Below, piece by piece: positions 36,068 to 43,260 of a DNA stretch of 64,000 nt. The notes below the pieces were generated by a model. That model searched no databases, was not told the DNA's origin, and worked only from the letters and a program-made list of their open reading frames with translations. The stretch comes from Candidatus Scybalocola faecigallinarum. Its GTDB lineage: Bacteria > Bacillota > Clostridia > Lachnospirales > Lachnospiraceae. Each line of letters opens with the position of its first letter. Within the stretch, counting starts at the first letter, position 1. A program made the translations under genes and the position numbers. The stretch lies in contig DVIT01000031.1 of NCBI GenBank assembly GCA_018711005.1, forward strand, positions 46,739 through 110,738. The letters run 5' to 3'.

Positions 36068-36073
36068 TAACGA

Positions 36074-36094
36074 TTTAAAGTGCTACACTTTAAA
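36074..36094. promoter_or_regulatory. Perfect inverted repeat, possible operator
   Basis: TTTAAAGTG (36074-36082), CTA, CACTTTAAA (36086-36094). It lies just upstream of the aroF -35 and between divergent genes. A related block AAAGTGCTATACT follows at about 36137. Regulator unknown. Confidence 0.5.
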
Positions 36095-36194
36095 GTGAAG
36101 AAGTTTACGGCGGTTCCGCTGGCGCAGCTGCTACAAAAAGTGCTATACTATAAGTTGTCTGATAAATGGGTATGAGCAAAGGAGGATGAGTCCT

Positions 36195-37298
36195 ATGGCA
36201 CGGATCACTAAAATGTCTGGGAGCGTGAAGCTTCGGTGGATCATTGGCGCCGGGTTGTTGGCAGGGGCGCTGCTGCTTCTGGCAACAGCCGCCCATGTTC
36301 CCGGATTTGCCCAGTGGTATGCCATTACCATTTATCCGGTCTATATGGGGAGTCTGGGGCGGCTGACGGGGCTGGTTCCCTTTTCAGTGGTGGAAATACT
36401 TTTGTATGTGTTTATTTTAAGTATTACAGGCTCGGTTGTGTACACGGCGGTCCGGATGGTGCGTCAGCGCACCATAAAACCGGCAGGGCGGTGGCTGTCG
36501 GGAATGCTCCTGATCGCTGGCGGACTGCTTTTTTGGTATGCCCTGGGATGCGGGATCAATTATCATCGCACATCCTTTGCCGCAGAGGCAGGGTACGGCA
36601 TGGCCGGATATACGGTTGAGGAATTGCTGGAAACATGCCGGTGGCTGACACAAAAAGTGAATGACTTAAGCGATGACATGGTTCGGGATGAAAATGGTCT
36701 GATGGTCCTGGAGGACGGAACCGGGAAGGCCGCTGCAGAGACTATGTCAGCACTGGGAAAACAATTTGACAGCCTGTCCGGTTTTTATCCGTCGCCCAAG
36801 CCTGTGGCAGTATCGGAAATATTATCCTATCAAAGTCTCAGCGGCATTTACTCGCCTTTTACGGCGGAGGCCAATTATAACGCAGATATGGTGGCCTATA
36901 ATATTCCGTTTACCATGTGCCATGAGCTGTCCCATTTAAAGGGCTATATGGAGGAGCAGGAGGCAAACTTTATTGCATTTTTAGCCTGCATCGGATCGGA
37001 GCGGATGGATTTTCAGTACAGCGGCTATTTGCTGGCGTGGATCTACTGCACCAATACGCTGTTTGAGACGGACCCTCTGCTGTGGCTGGATGTACGGACG
37101 GAGCTGTCAGACCATGTGCTGGATGATATTTCTGCAAACAGCAATTTCTGGGATGCCTATGATGGAAGTATTTCTGAAATTTCAGATTGGCTGAATGACA
37201 CCTACCTGAAAGCCAATGGCCAGCCGGACGGGGTTGCCAGCTATGATAAAATGGTGGATCTGGTCATTTCGTATTATTTTTCATCGGATGAAAAATAG
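36195..37298 (+). CDS. DUF3810-type membrane protein with HExxH metal motif
   Basis: About 367 residues. Three N-terminal transmembrane helices (to about residue 115) are followed by an extracytoplasmic domain with MCHELSHLKGYMEEQEANFIAF: an HExxH zincin motif with downstream Glu residues suitable as a third ligand. Probable membrane-bound metallopeptidase of unknown substrate. The ATG at 36186 touches the AAAGGAGG, so the ATG at 36195 (9-base spacing) is preferred. Confidence 0.75.
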   Translation: MARITKMSGSVKLRWIIGAGLLAGALLLLATAAHVPGFAQWYAITIYPVYMGSLGRLTGLVPFSVVEILLYVFILSITGSVVYTAVRMVRQRTIKPAGRWLSGMLLIAGGLLFWYALGCGINYHRTSFAAEAGYGMAGYTVEELLETCRWLTQKVNDLSDDMVRDENGLMVLEDGTGKAAAETMSALGKQFDSLSGFYPSPKPVAVSEILSYQSLSGIYSPFTAEANYNADMVAYNIPFTMCHELSHLKGYMEEQEANFIAFLACIGSERMDFQYSGYLLAWIYCTNTLFETDPLLWLDVRTELSDHVLDDISANSNFWDAYDGSISEISDWLNDTYLKANGQPDGVASYDKMVDLVISYYFSSDEK

Positions 37299-37330
37299 CC
37301 ATCGGCAGAATGATTGCCGGTGGCTATTGA
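37292..37330. terminator. Bidirectional terminator
   Basis: AATAGCCA..CGGCA (37294-37307) pairs with TGCCG..TGGCTATT (37315-37328), between the convergent DUF3810 and MerR genes. Confidence 0.85.
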
Positions 37331-37346
37331 TTAATGTGCCTGCGGA

Positions 37347-37748
37347 TTACTCTTCCACACGGATCAGATTGCTCACATAGGGGCGCTTTCCGGTGAGGAC
37401 TTCGTCGTAAAAATTTTGCTTCCAGTCAATATAGGCAACGCTGTCCTCCAGCTCTTTAATGGAAAGACGCAGAGCCTCCTGTTTTTGGGTAAGCATTTCC
37501 TTTCTTTGGGGAATGGTCGATTCCCCCTGCAAACATAATTCAAGATATTCTTTCATTTCCTGAATGCTCATGCCGCATTTTTTCAGACACACCAGGTCTT
37601 TAATCCATTTCACATTATGTTCGTCAAAAATACGCCGGTTATTTTTATCCCGGCGGACATTAGGGATTAATCCTTCGTTGCAGTAAAATTTCAATGCCTG
37701 ATACGTCAGGTCGGTTTCTTTGCAGACCTGCATCATGGTATAGATCAT
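37347..37748 (-). CDS. MerR-family transcriptional regulator
   Basis: 133 residues. N-terminal winged helix (MQVCKETDLTYQALKFYCNEGLIPNVRRDKNNRRIF is split by the wing), then a coiled-coil dimer helix (QRKEMLTQKQEALRLSIKELE) and a short C-terminal tail. MerR activators twist promoters with over-long spacers; exactly such a promoter lies in the divergent intergenic region. The effector is unknown; few Cys residues argue against a classic metal sensor. Likely regulates the redox cluster that follows. Confidence 0.9.
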   Translation of the reverse strand: MIYTMMQVCKETDLTYQALKFYCNEGLIPNVRRDKNNRRIFDEHNVKWIKDLVCLKKCGMSIQEMKEYLELCLQGESTIPQRKEMLTQKQEALRLSIKELEDSVAYIDWKQNFYDEVLTGKRPYVSNLIRVEE

Positions 37749-37861
37749 ATTTTCTCATTCCTATTCATATAATCGTTCAGCAAGCAGAACTGTAGATGTG
37801 CAGGCCCGGCTGAATCGTTATCTGTTCACACTTTTTTCACAAAAAATATTTTGAGAACCTC

Positions 37862-37892
37862 TTGACCGGTTGTAACAACCGGAAATTATAAT
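37862..37892 (+). promoter_or_regulatory. MerR-type promoter/operator with 19-base spacer
   Basis: TTGACC (37862-37867) and TATAAT (37887-37892) are separated by 19 bases. The perfect palindrome CCGGTTGT-A-ACAACCGG (37866-37882) fills the spacer. That is the textbook MerR activator architecture. A second half-site ACAACCGG with ATTATAA after it is at 37914-37921. Confidence 0.85.
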
Positions 37893-37964
37893 CGATAGTA
37901 TCAAACGATTCAAACAACCGGATTATAACATAAAATAAAATGTGATGCAAGGAGAGGATAGGAA

Positions 37965-38202
37965 ATGGTATTTTATTTTACCGGTACAGGCAACTGTCTT
38001 TATGTGGCAAAGGAGATCAGCCGCAGAGTGGAAGGCTGTTCATTTTCCGGGACATTGCCAGACATGTCTGGCCTGCGCCCATGCCTGTCCAAAGCTGGCC
38101 ATCGGCCTGACGGTACCTGAAAAAAATCCCAATGCCAGATACCGAAATGAACATATTGCCTTACGGGAAATTGTAAAATCCAATCAACAGATGGAGGAAT
38201 GA
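37965..38202 (+). pseudogene. EFR1-type flavodoxin-ferredoxin protein, large internal deletion
   Basis: After AAGGAGAGG, ATG 37965 begins MVFYFTGTGNCLYVAKEIS, the flavodoxin phosphate loop of EFR1 proteins. Around 38025-38050 another frame takes over with CQTCLACAHACPKLAIGL (a 4Fe-4S motif CxxCxxCxxxCP) and PEKNPNARYRNEHI to the stop. Complete relatives have about 250 residues; roughly 150-170 in the middle, including the first cluster, are missing. First gene behind the MerR promoter. Confidence 0.8.
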
Positions 38203-38204
38203 AC

Positions 38205-38417
38205 ATGGACGAAATGATGAGGAACAAAATGTTACAGATTTTTACAGGGATAAAAAGCCAGCTTAGGGGCCATACGGCCGGCAACTTTGGCGTGGGCAAT
38301 GACAAGGCGAAAATGTACAGTGTTGTAGAACAGTGTATGCCTTATATTGGCTATCCAAGAAGCCTTAATGCTATGGCCGTGATCGATGAAGTCGCAAAGT
38401 CGTTTGAAAATGCATGA
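38205..38417 (+). pseudogene. Carboxymuconolactone-decarboxylase-like protein, shortened
   Basis: About 70 residues. The C-terminal half matches the CMD/AhpD-like pattern (QLRGHTAGNFGVGN, VVEQCMPYIGYPRSLNAMAVIDEV). The N-terminal part runs MDEMMRNKMLQIFTGIKS with no catalytic CxxC, and a typical middle segment is absent. Reading frame is open, so it could be expressed, but it looks like an in-frame deletion product. Confidence 0.6.
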
Positions 38418-38437
38418 TTGAGAGGAGAAAAAATATT

Positions 38438-39583
38438 ATGAATACATTTACTTATTCTTATCCTGTAAAAGTTTATTTTGGTGAAGGCGCTGCACTGCAG
38501 GCCCTGGCACAGGCGCTGCCTAAAGTAGGCAAGACCGTAATGCTGGCTTACGGCGGCGGTTCTGTAAAGGCCAGCGGCGTTTACGATGAACTGAAAAATG
38601 CCCTTACACAGGCAGGAAAGGATGTTGTGGATTTTTCCGGCATTATGCCCAATCCTACTTATGCCAAGGCTCAGGAAGGGGCAAAGCTGGCAAAGGAACA
38701 GGGCGTAGACTTTATCCTGGCTGTTGGCGGCGGCAGCGTTATTGACTGCTGTAAGGTTATTTCCGCCCAGGCTGTACTGGAAGAAGATATTTGGAGCATG
38801 GAATATGAATCCGGAAAATTCCCCACTGCCGGTATCCCTATGGGCGCTGTGGTAACGGCTTCAGGAACCGGAGCAGAAATGAACAGCGGCGCTGTGATCA
38901 CATATGAGGAAAAGGTATGGAAAGGCCCTGTTGTGGGAACATGCGCTTCATTTGCTGTCTTTGACCCGGCTTATACAGCCACAGTACCGCCCATGCAGGT
39001 ATTATCCGGGGCATTTGATACATTAAGCCATGCGATGGAGACGTATCTTGGAACATCCGATAAGGACAATGTATCTGATGATGTGGCGTTGGCCATTATG
39101 AAAAATACAGTTGTTAATATGCGCCGTCTCCTTGTGGATATTAATGATATGCAGGCCCGCGGCAACCTGATGTGGGATTCTGCCATGGCAGAAAATGGTA
39201 TTTTAAAAGTGGGCCGCCTTACAGATTTCCAGGCCCATCAGATGGAGCATCAGCTTGGCGCATACACCGACTGTAACCACGGCCAGGGCCTTGCCGTAAT
39301 CCATCCGGCCTATTACCGGCATATTTTAAATGACGCCAGAGAGAAATTCACCCGTTTTGCCAAAGAAGTTTTCGGCGTGGCCACAGCAGAAGAAGGCATT
39401 GAGGCGCTGACAGCATTTATCAGCGAATGCGGCCTGCCTACAAAAATGTCTCAGCTTAAGTCACGGGTGGAGATCACACCACAGGTGCTGCGCCAGGTTG
39501 CCGATACATGTAATCTGATCAAATGCAATCCAAGACCATTAAGCAGGGATGAAATTTATGAGATCCTTTGCGAATGCCTGTGA
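38438..39583 (+). CDS. Iron-containing alcohol dehydrogenase (YqhD/BDH-like)
   Basis: 381 residues. GGGSVKASGVYDE and AVGGGSVID bind NAD(P). Metal ligands are visible as Asp and His in AFDTLSHAMETYL and His residues in AHQMEHQLGAYTDCNHGQGLA. Group III enzymes reduce butanal, furfural, methylglyoxal and other reactive aldehydes, often with NADPH. Placement under a MerR-type promoter with flavodoxins and an FMN reductase suggests aldehyde or electrophile detoxification. RBS AGGAG 11 bases before the ATG. Confidence 0.92.
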   Translation: MNTFTYSYPVKVYFGEGAALQALAQALPKVGKTVMLAYGGGSVKASGVYDELKNALTQAGKDVVDFSGIMPNPTYAKAQEGAKLAKEQGVDFILAVGGGSVIDCCKVISAQAVLEEDIWSMEYESGKFPTAGIPMGAVVTASGTGAEMNSGAVITYEEKVWKGPVVGTCASFAVFDPAYTATVPPMQVLSGAFDTLSHAMETYLGTSDKDNVSDDVALAIMKNTVVNMRRLLVDINDMQARGNLMWDSAMAENGILKVGRLTDFQAHQMEHQLGAYTDCNHGQGLAVIHPAYYRHILNDAREKFTRFAKEVFGVATAEEGIEALTAFISECGLPTKMSQLKSRVEITPQVLRQVADTCNLIKCNPRPLSRDEIYEILCECL

Positions 39584-39596
39584 TCCTGGAGGTTGA

Positions 39597-40262
39597 ATGA
39601 AGAAAGGCGGTATTATGAAAAAGTTGTTAAGTTTAGGAATGGCCCTAGTTCTGGCCTTATCCCTTATGGCCTGCGGTCAGTCTGCCGCAGGAACCGGACA
39701 GAGCGCTTCAGATAGCGCCGGGGATACGGTTTCAGCAGCGGAATCCGAAAGTGACGGATCCGGAGAGTCTTTAGGTACTTCAGGCAGCAATGTGCTGGTG
39801 GCTTATTTTTCCTGGTCTGGAAATACTCAGGAAATGGCTTTTTACATTGCTCAGCAGACCGGGGCAGATCTTTATGAGATTGTTCCTGAGACGCCTTACC
39901 CTGAGGATTATAATGAATGCGGTGATGTGGCTCTGGCTGAGCGGGATAACAATGAACGTCCGGCTATTGCTGGTCTGCCGGATTCCCTGGATCAGTACGA
40001 TACTATCATTATCGGTTATCCTATTTGGTGGCACACGGCGCCTATGATTATCGGAACTTTCCTGGAAAGCTATGATCTTACAGGAAAAGATGTTTATCCC
40101 TTTACCCAGTCGGCATCCATGAATACAGAACAGTTTGACAATTCCATTGATTTTGTCCGGGAAAGTGCAGGAAGCGGCCAGGTACATGACGGCCTGTTTG
40201 CAAGACCTTCGGATACGGAAACGATTGACGCCTATTTATCGGATAATGGCCTGACACTGTAG
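39597..40262 (+). CDS. Flavodoxin-like lipoprotein
   Basis: About 221 residues (or 215 from ATG 39615). Signal peptide with lipobox LSLMAC, a Ser/Gly/Ala-rich linker, then a flavodoxin fold: VLVAYFSWSGNTQEMA binds FMN phosphate and DTIIIGYPIWWHTAPM forms the flavin loop. Exported and lipid-anchored flavodoxin-like proteins probably reduce quinone or other substrates at the cell surface; the partner is unknown. GGAGG supports 39597. Confidence 0.88.
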   Translation: MKKGGIMKKLLSLGMALVLALSLMACGQSAAGTGQSASDSAGDTVSAAESESDGSGESLGTSGSNVLVAYFSWSGNTQEMAFYIAQQTGADLYEIVPETPYPEDYNECGDVALAERDNNERPAIAGLPDSLDQYDTIIIGYPIWWHTAPMIIGTFLESYDLTGKDVYPFTQSASMNTEQFDNSIDFVRESAGSGQVHDGLFARPSDTETIDAYLSDNGLTL

Positions 40263-40271
40263 GGAGAAGGA

Positions 40272-41064
40272 ATGAAACGAAGAACAAAGATCATGGCTGT
40301 ATTTTGTACAGGGATGCTGCTTCTTGGCCTGGCCGGTGCCTGCAGCGCCGGAGCCGATGACGCCGGCACCGGGGGCAGCGGTGCCGGGGAAAGGCAGCCT
40401 TCCCATACACAGACAACATATGCGTATGAAGTGCAGGAGCTTCATGCCCAGCGGGATGGCCTGGATATTTACGGTGAGATCTACATTCCCCAGGACGCTG
40501 GGGAGAAAATGCCGGCAGTGATTATTTCCCATGGTTTTGGAGGGACCCATACAGTTGGACAGCCCTATGCCCGGGCTTTGGCGGAGCATGGATATGTGGC
40601 CTACTGCTTTGATTTTTGCGGAGGCGCTGCGTCAAACCGGAGTGACGGCTCCCCTCTGGAAATGTCTGTTTTTACAGAGCAAGCGGATCTGGAAGCGGTG
40701 ATCGCCATGATACAGGAGCTGGATTATGTGGATCAGGATAACCTGTTTTTAATGGGGACCAGCCAGGGCGGCGCTGTTTCAGCCATAACCGGGGCGGCCG
40801 TATTTTGAAGCGCTGATGGATTATGACATTTACGGCGCAATAGCCGCCTATGATCAGGATGTGCTTTTGATCCATGGAGATTCCGATACCATCGTACCTT
40901 TGGAATTCTCTCAGCGGGCCCTGGAAGTCTATCCCAGCGCACGGCTGGAAGTGATCCGGGGCGGCGGCCACGGATTTTATGGCGATAATGCCCGGCTGGC
41001 AACAGATTATATGCTGGAATATTTAGATGAACACCGCACAGATCAGGCGGGAAATGATGAATGA
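40272..41064 (+). pseudogene. Alpha/beta-hydrolase lipoprotein, internal deletion
   Basis: Begins with a lipoprotein signal (LLGLAGAC) and a hydrolase core: ISHGFGGTHTVGQPYARALAEHG and the nucleophile elbow GTSQGGAVSAITGA. At about 40795 the frame changes and about 60-80 residues are missing. It resumes YFEALMDYDIYGAIAAYDQ, with catalytic Asp in HGDSDTIVP and His in GGGHGFYG. Order and ends are preserved, so one deletion explains it. Confidence 0.8.
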
Positions 41065-41078
41065 ACAGGAGAATAAAA

Positions 41079-41612
41079 ATGTCAAAAAGAGTTGTGATTA
41101 TATCAGGAAGTCCCCGTAAAGGAGGAAATTCAGAGACACTTTGTGATGAATTTTTAAAAGGCTGTCAGGAAGCCGGACATGACGCTGTGAAAGTCTGTCT
41201 CAGAGAAAAGGAGATCAATTTTTGCAAAGCATGCTATGTGTGCAGAAAAACCGGGGAGTGCTTCCAAAAAGATGATGTTCCTGAAATTTTGGAGGAAATG
41301 ATCCGCGCCGATGTGATCGTGTTGGCGACGCCGGTGTATTTTTACAGTATGGCAGGCCAGGTAAAAACATTGATCGACCGGTGCCTGTCCTGCGGTGCAA
41401 AGCTGACGGATAAGGAGTTTTACTTTATTGCAACGGCGGCTGACCAAAAAGCAGCTATGGAGCGTACCATAGAGGGGCTTCGGGGATTTACGGACTGTCT
41501 TCCGGGCGCTCGTGTACAGGGCGTGATCTATGGCGCAGGTGCATGGCAGCTTGGAGATATTCAGGGCAATCCTGCCATGGCCCAGGCCTATGCTATGGGT
41601 AAGAATATTTGA
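41079..41612 (+). CDS. NADPH-dependent FMN reductase family protein
   Basis: 177 residues. ISGSPRKGGNSETLCDEF is the FMN-phosphate motif; FCKACYVCRKTGECFQKDD is a Cys-rich insert found in this subgroup; LATPVYFYSMAGQVKTLIDR forms the flavin wall. A cytoplasmic flavin or quinone reductase. The ATG at 41079 with AGGAG at 7-base spacing is preferred over 41061. Confidence 0.88.
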   Translation: MSKRVVIISGSPRKGGNSETLCDEFLKGCQEAGHDAVKVCLREKEINFCKACYVCRKTGECFQKDDVPEILEEMIRADVIVLATPVYFYSMAGQVKTLIDRCLSCGAKLTDKEFYFIATAADQKAAMERTIEGLRGFTDCLPGARVQGVIYGAGAWQLGDIQGNPAMAQAYAMGKNI

Positions 41613-41642
41613 CCTGAACATTAAAAAGGAGTGAACATATTT

Positions 41643-42386
41643 ATGAAAAAAAGTATGGCAGCATTATTTGGGGCCCTTATTGCAGGCATGGCATTGGCCG
41701 GCTGCGGCTCCTCAGGCGGAACAAGTTCCGGCACACCGGATACGGTTTTAGAAACACAGGCAGCCGCTCAGGCATCGGAATCTCAGGCAGCAGAGTCTCA
41801 GACCGCCGGGGCTGAGTCTGGGGCGGCAGGTGGAGAAACTGGCAGCAGTAATATCCTGGTTGCTTATTTTTCTGTTCCTGAAACGGATGGGGTGGACACT
41901 GTGGCCGGAGCCAGCCGCGTTGTTGTTGACGGCCAGGTGCTGGGCAACTGTCAGTATGTAGCCCAGCTGATCAGCGAAGCTACCGGGGGAGAAATGTTTC
42001 GGATTGAAACTGTCCGGGAATATCCGGGAAGCCATGATCCCCTGTTGGAGTTTGCCTACAATGAACGGGCAGAGGATGCCAGACCGGAATTGGCCACTCA
42101 GATTGAAAATCTTGACAGCTATGATGTGATCTTTTTAGGTTATCCGAACTGGAACTCAGATCTTCCTATGCCTTTATATACATTTTTAGAGTCTTATGAT
42201 CTTAGCGGAAAAACCATTATCCCCTTTACGACCCACGGCGGAAGCGGTTTTTCAAGAACTATCCAGACGATCCGGGATCTTCAGCCCAATGCCACTGTTG
42301 AGGAAAACGGACTTTCTATTTCAAGAAATTCTGTGCCGGAGGCTGAAAGTGACGTAACTGAGTGGATCAGCGGACTTGAGCTGTAA
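41643..42386 (+). CDS. Flavodoxin-like lipoprotein, second copy
   Basis: About 247 residues. Signal peptide with lipobox ALAGC, Ala/Gln/Ser-rich linker (residues 30-65), then a flavodoxin_4 type fold: ILVAYFSVPETDG, VIFLGYPNWNSDLPMPLYTFLE, IIPFTTHGGSGFS. It differs from the first copy in having a longer loop after the phosphate motif. Exported electron carrier or reductase of the MerR cluster. Confidence 0.87.
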   Translation: MKKSMAALFGALIAGMALAGCGSSGGTSSGTPDTVLETQAAAQASESQAAESQTAGAESGAAGGETGSSNILVAYFSVPETDGVDTVAGASRVVVDGQVLGNCQYVAQLISEATGGEMFRIETVREYPGSHDPLLEFAYNERAEDARPELATQIENLDSYDVIFLGYPNWNSDLPMPLYTFLESYDLSGKTIIPFTTHGGSGFSRTIQTIRDLQPNATVEENGLSISRNSVPEAESDVTEWISGLEL

Positions 42387-42419
42387 AGCAGCGGAATCTT
42401 TGAGAGAGAGGAAAGGTTC

Positions 42420-43124
42420 ATGAGTTATAAAATGACAGGAAAGATCTTGACGGATCTGGTAATGACAATTTTGCTTCTTCTGCTTATGGCCAGGCAGATT
42501 ACAGGGGATTCGGCCCATGAATGGCTTGGCGCCGCCATGTTTGTGCTGTGGGTGCTCCATCATGTGTTTAATTTCAGATGGTATACTCATTTGCTTCCGG
42601 GAAAGGCAGAGCCGTTAAAGAAATTGTATCCCCCGGCCAGGATCGTCCGGATCATCGTTAATTTTTTGTTGCTGCTGTCAATGCTTGGGACAATGATCAG
42701 CGGTGTGATCCTTTCCCGGGAAGTTTTTGATTTCCTTCCGATTTCCGGAGGGATTGCCCTGGCCCGGCCAATGCATGTTTTATGCGCTTTCTGGGGCTTT
42801 GTCCTTATGGCAGTGCATCTTGGGCTCCATTGGAGCATGGTTCTTGTCATGTTTCGCAGGATCCGGGGGCCGGTTTCATCTAAATTTTTAAAAATCGCTT
42901 TGCCTGTGGCAGGAGGAGCCGTGGCTGTTTACGGTTTGTACGCATTTATTAAAAACCGTTTTCTTTCCTACATGCTCCTTACGTCTTCCTTTGTGTTTTT
43001 TGACTTTGAACGGCCATTGCTCCTTTTTTTTACAGAATATATAGGGATCATGGGGCTTTTTGTTTTCCTGGCTTACTATGGCAGCCGTATTTTCAGACGG
43101 CCTAAAAGCCGGACAAAGAGCTGA
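42420..43124 (+). CDS. DUF4405-like membrane protein, probable heme-type
   Basis: 234 residues with six or so transmembrane helices. His residues in HHVFNFRWY, RPMHVLCAFW and AVHLGLHW sit in helices as in b-type cytochromes of the DUF4405 group. It could pass electrons across the membrane to the exported flavodoxins encoded just upstream; that is inference. Last gene of the cluster, followed by two terminators. Confidence 0.75.
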   Translation: MSYKMTGKILTDLVMTILLLLLMARQITGDSAHEWLGAAMFVLWVLHHVFNFRWYTHLLPGKAEPLKKLYPPARIVRIIVNFLLLLSMLGTMISGVILSREVFDFLPISGGIALARPMHVLCAFWGFVLMAVHLGLHWSMVLVMFRRIRGPVSSKFLKIALPVAGGAVAVYGLYAFIKNRFLSYMLLTSSFVFFDFERPLLLFFTEYIGIMGLFVFLAYYGSRIFRRPKSRTKS

Positions 43125-43140
43125 CCATTGTATAAAAACA

Positions 43141-43165
43141 GGGGGCTGTCGCGACAGCCCCCTTT
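43141..43165 (+). terminator. Terminator after the redox cluster
   Basis: Perfect palindrome GGGGGCTGTCGCGACAGCCC extended to 43162, then TTT. Confidence 0.75.
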
Positions 43166-43188
43166 ATCTATAGGCGAGTCAATGTGGG

Positions 43189-43222
43189 AAATGCCGGGCT
43201 TGGCAAAGCCCGGCATTTTGTG
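43189..43222 (+). terminator. Second hairpin before GH31
   Basis: AAATGCCGGGCTT (43189-43201) pairs with AAGCCCGGCATTT (206-218 of that block), then TGTGT. Confidence 0.7.
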
Positions 43223-43260
43223 TAAAATTTAATCATGAATATATATTCAGGAGGAGACTT

